Source: Montifringilla adamsi
Taxonomy: Eukaryota; Chordata; Aves; Passeriformes; Passeridae
DNA length: 64,000 bases
NCBI GenBank assembly: GCA_017590115.1
Contig: JAGGNK010003336.1
Coordinates: 1,240,001 to 1,304,000 of the forward strand
Direction of reading: 5' to 3'
Shown here: positions 52,041 to 62,438 of the stretch, piece after piece
Layout of the letters: each line of letters begins with the position of its first letter
Numbering within the stretch: the first letter of the stretch is position 1
The notes under the pieces: generated by a model
The model's database searches: none
Seen by the model: only the letters and a program-made list of their open reading frames with translations
Told to the model about the DNA's origin: nothing
Made by a program: the position numbers and the translations under genes

Positions 52041-52073
52041 CCTGAGGATTTGTTTCTTATCCTTCAGAGATAA
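52041..52073 (-). CDS. Weak exon candidate LSLKDKKQILR
   Basis: 33 bases, 11 whole codons, the only open frame. Acceptor TGATTTATTTAAATGCAG, donor CAGG-GTATTC. Helical and basic like its neighbours, but the donor of the preceding exon is unknown. Confidence 0.35.
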
Positions 52074-52531
52074 CTGCATTTAAATAAATCACTGAACAGG
52101 AATAAAATTTGCTTATGATGCAGTTCCAGGGGATTTTCTTAACCCACTGCAGACTGGGTGTTCTGCTTCCTTAGAAAGAAACTTGCCAGTATTGTAACAA
52201 TTGAGAGCTCTTCTATTACAAAAGGAATATCATCCAGATATTTTCAGCAGGCAGTTGGCATGTCTTGGAAAGTGAACCTGCTTTTGCATTAGCCCAATAC
52301 TGATGCTACTGAACAGGGGGCTGACTATTGCCTAACTTTTAAAACCTTTGAAGATCAGCTGAAAACAAAGTTGAAATATGAGAGAAAGTGAGCTGTGATG
52401 TGAACTGACAACTGCAGAACAGTGAGGAGATACTGCTACTCCTAAAATGAAATGTATTTATGTAAAATTGGCTATTTGTGTTTCTAAGAATGTGGTTTGT
52501 TGAGGGCTAGGTTGGTTGTATTTTTTTGATC

Positions 52532-52881
52532 CTAAAATCTTTCTTTTTCCTGTTGCATTTGTGTACTTTGTTCTTTTTTTTCTGCAGGTGTAGAATTTGT
52601 TAAGAAGTGTTTGGGGGTGAATAATGGTAGGTGGAGAAGTTCTGTGGCATTTCTAAGCCAGTTGTCATATCTGTCACATGCCTCAATAACTTCAGCCTTC
52701 TGCCTTTCCATGCTTTTAAATATACCATTTTTAGTAAAGGAACAAACAATCACAGAGATTGGAATTTTTTTGGAGAAGAATGCATTGAGGGCCTTTTCCT
52801 CTGTCAGATGCTTCTGGTGGGCTAATAACTCCATCTACAGTTCATCACTGAAATAGTTCCGGACATACTGGGAATATGAGC
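52532..52881 (-). CDS. Long coding exon with an in-frame TAG
   Basis: After acceptor GTGACCTGGTTCAG the exon finishes a Gly codon and reads SYSQYVRNYFSDEL. It then meets TAG at 52835-52837 and continues open for 100 codons, including MELLAHQKHLTEEKALNAFF, SKKIPISVIVCSFTKNGIF and MERQKAEVIEACDRYDNWLR. Helix-rich and clearly protein-like on both sides of the TAG. The donor is uncertain (ACAAA-GTACAC is one option). Otherwise the frame ends at TAG 52532. The break could be a real nonsense change, a sequencing error or a wrong acceptor (CTGTAG before ATG would be in frame only after a different upstream exon). Confidence 0.7.
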
Positions 52882-53739
52882 CTGAACCAGGTCACTAAGA
52901 AGATAAAACCCAGATTCTGTTCACATTTTAAGCAATGGACAGCGAGGAGAATGCACCCGTGTCAGGGTAAAAGTGCATAATTTTGATGTGCTTTGCTGAA
53001 ACTGCTTTTCAGTGGCACCATGTAGGAGTTGTTCACACAGGGCTGGAGCTGTTCTGCAATGGGTGTGGGGCAGCCTGGTTTGGTTTTGGAGACTTCAGGC
53101 CCTTCAGGCCAGTGGGAAGCTGCTAATGCGCTTTCTCCAGGGGGATATGAACTCCCTGAGACCCTACTCAGGATGGGCAAGAGGCGCAGATTTTATCCCA
53201 GAGCCCAGGGGCAAAGTTGGAGGGGAAAAAAAGTGGGAAAAGAAGCTCTGCTCAGCTGCAGAGAGATACAGATCTGCTTTCTCCACTCCCTGAGGGGCCA
53301 GACAAGCTGGTTTCTCTCTGCAAGCCCTCCTTCACACCAGCCAGCTCAGGACACACTGAAGGCTCCTGTCTGAGCTTGAGGCATTGACACAGCTCCAGGC
53401 ACTGGGCTCCAGTGGAGGATGAACAACAGGGGGTCTGGAAAGGGTCAGGGACATTCCCATCTTACAGAGAAATCAATTTTCACTCATTATTCTTCTGTTT
53501 CTGCTGGTCTTACTTGTGGCAATAGATCTGGGTAGCAGTAAACAAGCAGAAAGTCCTCGTGCACGAGCCACAAAGACAGTCTGTGCGTTGAGAACTTTTA
53601 CGTCAGTGTGCTCAGCTGTTTGTGGCCTGCTTCACCCTGTACAAAACAGGCATATTTAAAAGTACTATTGTCTATTAGTCTAAAATAAAGGGGCAATGGC
53701 AATGAACTTAAAAAAGGAGCTGAACTACCAATCAGTTAC

Positions 53740-53882
53740 CATGACAGAGGTTATAAACTTTGTGGGCATCAGCTTTAATGTGCATGTCCACATGTGGGCA
53801 GAGGTGTTGAAACAGCTCTGCTTTCAGAGGTTTCACTTCTTTGGAAGCTGTAGGGGTTCTGTGATCATTATTTTCTAGGAAT
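53740..53882 (-). CDS. Exon with EVKPLKAELFQHLCPHVDM
   Basis: 143 bases (one in, 47 codons, one out). Donor TCATG-GTAACT. Acceptor GAATGCCTACTTAG lies some way below a T tract. Encodes FLENNDHRTPTASKE, then VKPLKAELFQHLCPHVDM and HIKADAHKVYNLCH. The leftover G joins GC of the next exon as Gly. The frame is open upstream of the acceptor for another 16 codons, so the 5' edge could differ. Confidence 0.7.
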
Positions 53883-54100
53883 CTAAGTAGGCATTCTGGT
53901 GTATTCATTACTTCATCATATTCCCACACATTGTTTTAAAAAAAAAATATCAGCCATAGATTTATTAACAACAGACTTATCTGGTGAGTTGCTTTTTTAA
54001 AAAAAAAACAACAGTTCAAAATTAAGGACAGGAATGAAAAAATTGTTTTCTAAGCCCAAAAAGCAAGTAGGAAAAAGAAGCAGGATATCATGGTACTCAC

Positions 54101-54192
54101 AGTATTTTTAGCATGTTACAAATATAAATGTATTTTCTGGCACAGTAGGACTCCTCTATACGAACCACATTGTAGGCGTGGAGGTTAGATTC
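54101..54192 (-). CDS. Exon ESNLHAYNVVRIEESYC
   Basis: 92 bases, starting on a whole codon and leaving two. Excellent acceptor TTGCTTCATGGTTCTTGCAG and donor ATACT-GTGAGT. The two other frames have stops. Encodes ESNLHAYNVVRIEESYC then ARKYIYICNMLKI. Confidence 0.75.
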
Positions 54193-54261
54193 CTGCAAGA
54201 ACCATGAAGCAATGCCTTTCATCTTTGTCACTGGTGAATTCTGACTGTGGCACCATCTTAC

Positions 54262-54313
54262 TCCTGTGTGATTGTCATTCCATACTGTTTGCTGGCACCT
54301 TTTACAAAATCTT
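54262..54313 (-). CDS. Exon RFCKRCQQTVWNDNHTG
   Basis: 52 bases (one in, 17 codons, none out). Acceptor GTTTTTAGAGTCATTTTGACAG, donor AGGA-GTAAGA. It has a CxxC pair, but nothing else suggests a zinc site. Intron to the next exon is 69 bases, which is very short. Another frame (DFVKGASKQYGMTITQ) is open but cannot join the next exon. Confidence 0.55.
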
Positions 54314-55940
54314 CTGTCAAAATGACTCTAAAAACAGTACTTGAACTAGGCATTTAAGAAAATAATGTGGTTTATTCTCAATGATCATGATAGCTAAACA
54401 CTTCTTTGTGAATCAATTTTTTCCTAGTGTTATTTGCTCTTGGAATCCTTGGAGATTATATTCTAGTGACATCTGTTAACACTGCTACACTTAACATGTA
54501 ATTGGGAAAGGGAAAAAAAAAAGAGAAAACAGAAAACAAAAGCCCGTGCCAATCTAAATGTGCTTGAAAGGTGCCAGATTGATAACTCTGGAGAATTGAG
54601 TCCTCTGTTTATCCTCTGAATTAGTGCAGCAAAATCAATGGCAGCAGAAACTCGCTCCTGTCACCCTGAAATGTCTCGTGCTCGCTCAGCTGTGAGGGCA
54701 GCCTGGCTCTGCTCCCCTGCAGCATCCTGCTAGGAAGGAGAGGAAGGCTGCTGTCCCATGGTGGATGGGCTGCTCTGAGAACCCCAAACTCAGTTCAAAC
54801 CAATCCCTGGCCACCCATCTGAGGTCAAACTCCAGGCTGCACTTCACAGCTCCAGCACAGATCGCAAATGGAGATTCTGAATTAAAAGGCTCCGTGGTGC
54901 ATTTCCAATCTCTTAACTGTGTAATCCCCTGGTGTGTTTTATTTAATGCATAAACTGCCTGTGACATGACAGAGCCAGAGGCATTACAATCTATCATGTC
55001 AAGCCTTCATACATTAGCAGCACTTGTTAGCACCCCCTGGCACGGTGCGTGGAAGAGCTCAGAGTTATGTTAATGATCCATGGATAATGGGGCACAGGGA
55101 GAGTTCTGAACCTACCTTCCAAGCAGTGCTTTTAGGATGTGTCAGAGTGCACACAGGCTTGGCACTGGAACTCGCTTTAATGCATCTTCAGAGCACCTTA
55201 TCTTGTACGCTCTGCTTTAATTGAGATTAAATGGCTTTGAAGGTCCAAACACAACTTCAAGGACAATGCAACATCTCATATCCTCTGTGAAAGGTTTTTA
55301 ATTTATTTCCTTAAAGCCAAGACAAATATACCATACAAATACATTACACCAGACTGATGTTAAAGGTCTGTCTCAAACTTAGAGAAGCCAATACAATTTG
55401 AATTTAAAACACAGCGTAGTATTCCCAAGGCTGTGGCTGGGATGGGTTGGGAGAATTGCAGAGGAGCTTGGGACCTGCAAGAGCACCAGTAGCAAAGTAA
55501 CAACAGAAGAAACAATTTTTAAAGGGAGGTAGAGGAGCCTGGATCCTGTGGAAAGTCAGATAGGATTTGTTCCAGGGAAGGCTTGTGAGAGCATTCTTCT
55601 GGGGGTACATACTCTGAATTCTCTGCATAGTGTCAAGGCACAAGCAAAACCATCCTGAAAATCTGGGTTTTGTTTGTCCCCCTTGTCTTTACAGCATTGC
55701 TGTAATAATGGTTTAAGAAAACTTAAAATAGGTGCCATATGAAAAGAGAAATGACAAAACAGAGACTTTGCCCCTCCTCTTTTTTGTAGCTTCAGTTTAG
55801 TACTTAGCATTTTCTTTAGTTGCAAACTTGTCCACTCTGCCTTGCTTCAGTGATGATATAAAGGTGCTGCAGTACCTTGGAAGATGTTGCTGCATTCCAA
55901 TAATGATAACTGTGTAGTTTCATGACCCTCCTGAGCTTAC

Positions 55941-55962
55941 ATTTGAGGCCTCATTGGAAAAT
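55941..55962 (-). CDS. Candidate micro-exon FPMRPQ
   Basis: 22 bases (two in, six codons, two out). Acceptor CATATCCTTGTGATATGATGGCAG, donor AAAT-GTAAGC. It bridges the phases of the 56.4- and 54.3-kb exons exactly (A+AT, AT+A). Too short for coding evidence of its own. Confidence 0.38.
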
Positions 55963-56414
55963 CTGCCATCATATCACAAGGATATGAAGTCTAATATTGC
56001 CAATTTTGTGAATTATTCATTAGTCTGAAGGAACAAGAAGCAACAAAGACACAGGCAGCTTCTTTTTATTTATGGTTTTACTACTCTTCATATTTTTTAA
56101 GTGAAGGGAATACAATTCTTCCATCTTTTCCACAACAACAACAGCAGAAAAGAAAATAAAATGTGTATCCTTGAAAAGTTGGGATTTCTGGGAATACATT
56201 TTCCTCTTTTAGCTAGCATTTTAACATAAGGTAAAACATTTTTTTGACAAGGTAAGTAGAGTAAACAAAGATCAGTGAGAAAGCAGAAATTATTGAAGTA
56301 CTGGAAAAACTGCTGCAGGCTACTTTTTCACACATTGCTGCTCAAGTCAGGATTATGCTATGACAGTTCTAACTCTCCTGCTGACATCCTTATAGACTCT
56401 ATTACATTATTTAC

Positions 56415-56464
56415 TTCTTGTAAAATAACATTCTATTACAGCTCCTTCATGTCCTGCTGCTAGT
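56415..56464 (-). CDS. Exon LAAGHEGAVIECYFTR
   Basis: 50 bases (one in, 16 codons, one out). Acceptor TTTCTTCCCCTTGAACTTAG, donor AGAA-GTAAAT. The other two frames have stops. Confidence 0.68.
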
Positions 56465-56499
56465 CTAAGTTCAAGGGGAAGAAATTCTGCTCTCCTCAC

Positions 56500-56520
56500 T
56501 TCCAGCTCGTTAATACAGCT
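56500..56520 (-). CDS. Candidate micro-exon AVLTSW
   Basis: 21 bases (one in, six codons, two out). Acceptor TTAATAATGATCTCCTCAG, donor GGAA-GTGAGG. It joins FPFEIR before and KLAAGHEG after. An earlier acceptor (GGGGCTGCAG) would give ISLFNNDLLRAVLTSW, also protein-like but out of phase with the preceding exon. Confidence 0.45.
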
Positions 56521-56794
56521 CTGAGGAGATCATTATTAAACAGACTGATCTGCAGCCCCTATTTCATGGCCCATTTTCTATTGCAGTAACAACTGTATTT
56601 CCAGAGTGTTGGTCTTCATTTACATCAACAGCACAGGTAAAATGTGCCAGGCTGTGTCTGGAAGGAGCAGGTGAAGCATCCCACCCTGTGCTGAGGATGT
56701 AATGTCATTTTTATGTCCCTAAGGGGGAAAGCTTTCAGATGTTTCCCTTGCTTTTCCATTGCAGGGAAAAGTGAAGCTAGGCATGCAGTCATAC

Positions 56795-56901
56795 CTGATT
56801 TCAAAAGGAAAAGAGTTGATTCTCAGTAGGGCTGCAGGGACATCTGTGGATAAACCAGGGCTAACAGCAGACAGGTTGCTCAAACACTCTCTGAAAACTG
56901 G
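56795..56901 (-). CDS. Exon PVFRECLSNLSAVSPGLSTD
   Basis: 107 bases, 35 codons plus two. Donor ATCAG-GTATGA is strong. Acceptor CTCCTGACACTGAAAAAG is purine-rich and weak. A later one (GTTTTCAG) is possible. Ends VPAALLRINSFPFEI. A plus-strand frame with a good-looking acceptor covers the same bases and is judged a shadow because it has no phase-matched neighbours. Confidence 0.55.
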
Positions 56902-57015
56902 CTTTTTCAGTGTCAGGAGATATTCAAACACATATCACTGAGGCCCACGTCAGGACTCTGCTGAAACTTGTTTTCCGGGAAGACATACTTATTAGGACCT
57001 AGAAAATTAATTTAC

Positions 57016-57056
57016 CTGTCTCTGAATTCTCACTCTAAGCCCAGTTAGGTGTGCCA
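57016..57056 (-). CDS. Exon AHLTGLRVRIQRQ
   Basis: 41 bases (two in, 13 codons, none out). Acceptor GGAATATTTTGCTAG, donor ACAG-GTAAAT. A + TG from the neighbours gives Met. Confidence 0.55.
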
Positions 57057-57561
57057 CTAGCAAAATATTCCCTCAGTCTGGCAGAATGCTCCCAAAGCAC
57101 CAGCCTTTGAAAAGTCCTGCTTTCATCAGTGCCCGAAATCACCCTGGCAAGTCAATCACCAGCCTTGCTCCTTGCAGTGGGAATCTTGAAAGCAGCACTC
57201 AGTGCTTGAAGAACTGGCATCAAACCAGACAGCAGTGACCACACGCCTTGAGCTGGTCAGGGGACAGGCAACCCCTGGCACTGCTCACACAGCTCTGAGC
57301 AGTGCACTCCATCAGCCTGCTGAACCTGCTTGAACATCCCTAACGAAATGGAGGCAGCATTTCAGCACTAATAATACAGGCAACGTGGTAATTATCTAAT
57401 TATTCAGCCCTTGAGAAGAGATAGGTGCTAAAGCTCCCAGCAAAAATGAATCATATGTGCTCTTTCTTGAAGGCAAACTAGTAAAACTACTGGAAAATCA
57501 GCACTGGATGGAAAGTAAATGAATGGAGCCCCATTCCTTTGGCTTTCAAAACTGAGTTTAC

Positions 57562-57637
57562 TTTCTTCAAAAAGCAGCAGTATTTCTTTATGGAGGTGGT
57601 GGGTCCTGATCAGAGCAAAGCATTTGGCCATTGATCT
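57562..57637 (-). CDS. Exon RSMAKCFALIRTHHLHKE
   Basis: 76 bases, starting on a whole codon and leaving one base. Acceptor AGTCCCTGCCAAGCTGCAG, donor GAAGAAA-GTAAAC. Encodes a helix ending ILLLFEE. A small 21-base tandem repeat lies just upstream in the intron. Confidence 0.55.
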
Positions 57638-57651
57638 CTGCAGCTTGGCAG

Positions 57652-57704
57652 GGACTGTGTGGGAATTAAGGGTGACTGTGTGGGAATTAAGGGTGACTGT
57701 GTGA
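57652..57704. repeat. 21-bp tandem repeat
   Basis: GACTGTGTGGGAATTAAGGG plus T occurs twice, then a third partial copy. It lies in the intron beside the acceptor of the 57.6-kb exon. Confidence 0.9.
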
Positions 57705-59004
57705 GCCAGGACTTGAGTCACTGTCTCCAGCATTTTCAGTTTGCTGTTCAGTTATGGCACTGAAATCAGGGATAAATTTACATACTCAAAACTGCTGATG
57801 GTTAACTCTGTTTCATAGCAATGGACATGGCTAATTAAATATATCATTCCTCAGGACAAGGTCTTGGGATATCTTCCACAGAGGCAAGAGGTGAAAGTGG
57901 CAGGAGGTTCAATTTAAAAGGTGCAGTTACCAATTCTACAGACCAATCTAACATAACAGGTAACTGATATTTCTTTCGGTTATGGGGATATTGATCAATC
58001 TAAAAGGATTATTTTGATTCCCAGTACCCTTTGACTTCCTGATATTTAGTTTTGGTTTGGCTTAGTTTAGTTCAGCCTTGGTGGGTTGGTCTGTGGAGTC
58101 CCTGGCGGGGGGCACAGGCACTGGGATTCACCACACACTTATGACTGGCACAGGAAAAAGCAGGGTGTTCACTAGTGCTGCAAAATTTCACTTCCCTTAG
58201 GCATGAAAGATGATCCCCTTCTTCATCCTCCTACTTCTCTATCTCCCCAGTCTGACCTGCTTTTTCTATAAGAAGTGTTGACTATTCCCCAGAAAACATG
58301 CTTTCAAGGAATTTCAACAAAAAGACCATGAATATCTGACCAGCTGTTGAAGTCAAGTACCTGTGGAATGTTTTTAAGACCCCGTGTCCTAGTTCAGCTT
58401 GTTAGGACTGCAAATGCAATCTTTGAACCAAGGAGTCATTATATTTATCTGTTTGCATTTGGTTTTTATAGACCACCAATCACTGTTATCAAAATATGTT
58501 AAATTAACTGTGTTCTAGGAAACCAGATAATTTCTGTGTAGACTGGTAAATATCCGAATATAAATGAAGCTACCTTTTATTTATTGCAAAGGCTAGCACA
58601 TTCATCAGCATGCCTAATTAAAATTTAACAATTAATAAGCAGTGGCAAACCCTGTACGAAGGTCAGTAACAACCTAAGCAAACTTATCAAAAATGCAGAG
58701 GGGTTTAGAGTTTTTAAAAAGTTCATTCTGTCCTTAATTAACAGATCTAATTACAGCTCTGCCATAGCAAAATGCAAAATGATCTCTTCAAAAGACAAAG
58801 AGTCAAAGGTTTAATAGAGCAGATAACCTTCTTCTTCAGTACACACCGACCCAAGTGTAGAAGGGAATTTTACCAAGCAGTCAACAGAGTTGATTGGATG
58901 GCTTTGAGAGAAATTTAAGCTGAGCAATACACAGAAATCCCCAAACAACAAAGGAATTGAGAGGGAATAAAAACTCTCTTGTGTCTTGGGATTTGAAATA
59001 ACAC

Positions 59005-59127
59005 CAAGTCAAGACTTTGGGTAATCTCCTTTCTTAGCAAGTTGTCAATGTATTTATTCCATGACCTTTGCTGGTTAGTTTTGAATAACACTTTCTGTTC
59101 TATAGACTGCATGTGTTTAATTATCAC
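59005..59127 (-). CDS. 41-codon exon with MQSIEQKVLF
   Basis: 123 bases, all whole codons. Acceptor GCACTGTCCATTTTTGTTGAATGAG, donor ACTTG-GTGTTA. Encodes VIIKHMQSIEQKVLFKTNQQ then RSWNKYIDNLLRKEITQSLDL, both helical. Earlier donors (AACAGAAA-GTGTTA or CAGCAAAG-GTCATG) are possible but would cut protein-like sequence. Confidence 0.6.
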
Positions 59128-59611
59128 CTCATTCAACAAAAATGGACAGTGCAAACATCAAGGATAATCTAACAGAGCAGGGCTAAATACAATCAAGAAA
59201 AACACTAAAAATTCCTGCAGTTAGTAGTCAGCATTTAGGCACTGAAGGGCAACTTTCCAAGTTTTACTGAAGGGTTTAGTTGTGCACTACTTCTTCAAGA
59301 AGTCCAAGAAAAAAACTTCAGTTTTGTGTTCTGAGTTTTGCAGGAAGAGGCTGGAAATGAACAGAACTGGGTTCATCAGTAAGCGAATTAAATCTTCCTG
59401 GCTGATTTATGTGGGCAAGGGTCATTACACGTGGGTAATAGAAAGTGACTGATAGAAAAACTAGACTGCTTAAAATTAATAATACATGGCTGAAATGAAT
59501 TGTTACTATTCATCTTTACGTTTGGATTAGCAGAAAGAGCACAGGTATGAGAGGCAAGATATCTTCAGGGAAACCTGACCTGTGTGAAAATCCTCAGTGT
59601 TCCCTTTCATA

Positions 59612-60235
59612 CCCTGCCAGTGACAGAGGGAGTGCACAGGGAGAACACAAGTATATCAAGGAGAAACAGTGGAATCACAGTAATTACCTTGGAGAGGCTC
59701 AAAATCACAGGAGCCATATTCATCTTGTGCTGGAATCGAAATGCAGCATAACAAATTTTTCAACCAAAAGGCTCATTAAATGCAACATGGAAACAGAGAG
59801 GCTGTTCTGAGCAATCTCCATGAATTGGTCTCTAGCTTTACCATGGCACTATCATGACCTGAATTAATTTGCTGTGGCATGACAATTTCCTCTTGGATGT
59901 AGGAGGGGTTAAAAATGAAGCTGCTCGGGCTGATGAGCATTTTAAGACTTCTTTTAATTCCTTTTCTTAAAAAGAATATCACCTTCTGTTTTTAAAGTGC
60001 CTGGCTTGAACGGATAGATATCATCAGCCATCAATAACATGCTGTAGCAAGGTGGTCTCCTGCCACTCCAGTGCTGCAGAGTTGAAAGCAGAAATGGTGA
60101 GGCTTTTAAATGTCACAAACACACTCTTTCTGTACTTAAAGGAGCAAAACATCCTCTGTGGCCATGACATGACCCCCACCTCACCTTTAAAGAAGTGATC
60201 TGTCTAAAGAGTGGGTGCTCAAGAACAGCTTTGTC
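59612..60235. repeat. Tandem duplication, copy 1 (624 bp)
   Basis: Same sequence as 60238-60861, offset 626, with no mismatch in the parts compared. Only two bases (AT) separate the copies. It includes a second copy of the 14-codon exon and the 3' part of the 24-codon exon of the minus-strand gene. In transcription order this is the second copy. Confidence 0.96.
59688..59729 (-). CDS. Duplicate of the 14-codon exon
   Basis: Identical to 60314-60355, including acceptor GCATTTCGATTCCAG and donor CCAAG-GTAATT. It starts and ends on whole codons, so splicing it in would repeat 14 residues without shifting the frame. It may be used, skipped or an assembly artefact. Confidence 0.55.
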
Positions 60236-60239
60236 ATCC
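60185..60239 (-). pseudogene. Truncated duplicate of the 24-codon exon
   Basis: Copy of the last 17 codons of the 60.8-kb exon with its good donor AAAG-GTGAGG. The 5' part and true acceptor are lost at the duplication junction. A chance acceptor (CTCCCTCTGTCACTGGCAG) now precedes it. Spliced after the whole-codon 14-residue exon it would read GGA TGA, an immediate stop. Confidence 0.6.
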
Positions 60240-60861
60240 CTGCCAGTGACAGAGGGAGTGCACAGGGAGAACACAAGTATATCAAGGAGAAACAGTGGAA
60301 TCACAGTAATTACCTTGGAGAGGCTCAAAATCACAGGAGCCATATTCATCTTGTGCTGGAATCGAAATGCAGCATAACAAATTTTTCAACCAAAAGGCTC
60401 ATTAAATGCAACATGGAAACAGAGAGGCTGTTCTGAGCAATCTCCATGAATTGGTCTCTAGCTTTACCATGGCACTATCATGACCTGAATTAATTTGCTG
60501 TGGCATGACAATTTCCTCTTGGATGTAGGAGGGGTTAAAAATGAAGCTGCTCGGGCTGATGAGCATTTTAAGACTTCTTTTAATTCCTTTTCTTAAAAAG
60601 AATATCACCTTCTGTTTTTAAAGTGCCTGGCTTGAACGGATAGATATCATCAGCCATCAATAACATGCTGTAGCAAGGTGGTCTCCTGCCACTCCAGTGC
60701 TGCAGAGTTGAAAGCAGAAATGGTGAGGCTTTTAAATGTCACAAACACACTCTTTCTGTACTTAAAGGAGCAAAACATCCTCTGTGGCCATGACATGACC
60801 CCCACCTCACCTTTAAAGAAGTGATCTGTCTAAAGAGTGGGTGCTCAAGAACAGCTTTGTC
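60238..60861. repeat. Tandem duplication, copy 2 (624 bp)
   Basis: Partner of 59612-60235. The exon at 60811-60882 crosses its right boundary and is complete only here, which marks this as the ancestral copy. Confidence 0.96.
60314..60355 (-). CDS. 14-codon exon HKMNMAPVILSLSK
   Basis: 42 bases between acceptor TGCATTTCGATTCCAG and donor CCAAG-GTAATT, all whole codons. It joins TSLK before and VIIKHM after. Confidence 0.65.
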
Positions 60862-60882
60862 TGACATTTGGTCCTTCCTTGC
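60811..60882 (-). CDS. 24-codon exon with AVLEHPLFRQITSLK
   Basis: 72 bases, whole codons. Acceptor CGATTTCTTCTGCTGCACTGAG (GAG ending is unusual), donor TTAAAG-GTGAGG excellent. Encodes ARKDQMSD then KAVLEHPLFRQITSLK. Its right end lies outside the tandem duplication. Confidence 0.65.
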
Positions 60883-61163
60883 CTCAGTGCAGCAGAAGAA
60901 ATCGGTCCTGATACTTTGCTTAAAAACACAGATAGCAGCAAACACCACATTATCACATTCCTCTCTTCAGTAACACTTGCTTTAAGATAAGAAATGAACA
61001 TAATTACTTGTGTTCTGCTGATGGGAAGTGAGCTATCAGAGGCAGGCATTATTACTGTTACTGCTGTTATTATTACCCAAGTAGCAGGAAGTGCAGAGCT
61101 ATAAAAACTCTTCTAAGCAGTCACTCCCTCTTACAGACCATTAAAAGTTCACTTCACACTTAC

Positions 61164-61215
61164 ATCTCTTTCTTCCAGACTCAGTCCTGAATCATTAATT
61201 TTGCACTTGGCATTC
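61164..61215 (-). CDS. Exon NAKCKINDSGLSLEERD
   Basis: 52 bases (one in, 17 codons, none out). Acceptor AAGCTTTCTTTTAG and donor AGAT-GTAAGT are both very good. The other two frames have stops. It joins ARKDQMSD in phase. Confidence 0.68.
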
Positions 61216-61648
61216 CTAAAAGAAAGCTTTTTTTTTTTGAAGCAAAACCTTCTCTTGATGTCTGAGTGCACCCTGAAGATGTTAATCACCAGAGAGTACA
61301 CTCAAGACAAAAAGCCATCCAGGTTCCTTGGATTTACTGAGACTTGAAAGCAGCAAGATGCAAAGATTTTTGGTTTGTTTTCCAGCACCACACAGGGTCC
61401 AAGCTTTAGACAATATCCTTTTCTCACAGCAATCTGAGGAAGAGCAGTTGTTAAAACAGTGTGTGACCCCAGACACTCTGAAGGTCTGACAGATCAGACT
61501 GGAAACCAAACCCTTCCTCCCTCCCTTGCCAAAGTGTCAGTTTACAGATCAACTGGATCTAAAAAAAAAATTATGGGGACACTCCACAGTAAGGGAAAGT
61601 ACAATCTTTTTGTTGTGCAGGTAAGATACCTCTAACAGAAAGAGGGTT

Positions 61649-61863
61649 TTTTTTTTTTTTTTTTTTTTTAATGCCACCTATCTCTACAATTCTTTTCTTG
61701 TGGTGTTTTTTGGTTTTTGGGGTTTTTTTTGTGTTTTGTTTTGTTTTGTTTTGTTTTGTGGTTTTTTTTTGTTTTTTGGGGGGTTTTTTGTTTTTTTGGT
61801 TTTTGTGGGTTTTTTGATTTTTTTTTTGTTGTTGTTGTTTTGGGGTTTTTTTTTGTTTGTTGG

Positions 61864-61894
<31 letters not shown>
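61649..61894. repeat. T/G-rich low-complexity tract
   Basis: About 250 bases made of T runs broken by G, GG or GTTTT units, ending in a pure T run. Open frames coding for Phe/Gly or Lys/Asn/Gln runs are artefacts. The minus strand is correspondingly A/C-rich. Confidence 0.95.
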
Positions 61895-61896
<2 letters not shown>

Positions 61897-62354
61897 CTTT
61901 TCCCTCTTCTGTCCCTTTCAAGAGATTTTTTGCTGTCAGTGATTCAGCAAAATTCAAAACAAATTCAGGGATTTTAAAATGTCCTTTAATATTTTGTTTG
62001 GAAGAGACACCCCTCCCCTGTATGCAGATTTCCTTCCCAAAAAGATTCCTCTCTTTCTTTTAAGAATGCCACAACACTGTGAAAGCCAGTGATTGTAAAT
62101 TTTTGACTTTCTGTGAAGCTTTTTCTTCTTCTTTTCCTACCTCAGCACAAGTCCTTCTTTAATTAAAGCAAACACATGAAGCAAATGATGAATTAACAAA
62201 TGGAGACCACCCTTGTCAGATATTTTGAGGCTCAGAAATCCTGAATATCTCATACTTTACTGCCCTCTAGTGTTACTTCAGCATCTATGGAGAAGATTGC
62301 TCTGTAAAATTGAACAAGAAATGCATGTTCCACGGAGACAGGGCCAGAGCTCAC

Positions 62355-62438
62355 CCTGAGAATAAGTGGCCATACATCCATGACAAGAGGCATTTTGCAA
62401 TCCCTTGATTTATCCAAGGGCTTTACTGAGAACCAGTG
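62355..62438 (-). CDS. Candidate exon HWFSVKPLDKSRDCKMP
   Basis: 84 bases, 28 whole codons, good donor CTCAGG-GTGAGC, weak acceptor GGAAATGAATATTCCAAG. Ends LVMDVWPLILR. The phase fits the exon at 63.84 kb. Confidence 0.38.

Noticed and set aside
55671..55715. Minus-strand exon with acceptor AAACCCAGATTTTCAG and donor CAGA-GTATGT
   Set aside because: None of its frames fits between the 55.95- and 54.3-kb exons without a stop or frame shift.
56759..56941. Plus-strand 60-codon frame with a good acceptor (TTGCTTTTCCATTGCAG)
   Set aside because: The minus strand has a phase-matched exon with a strong donor over the same bases, and no plus-strand neighbours were found.
61571..61977. Lys/Asn/Gln-rich and Phe/Gly-rich open frames
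   Set aside because: Direct translation of the T/G low-complexity tract.
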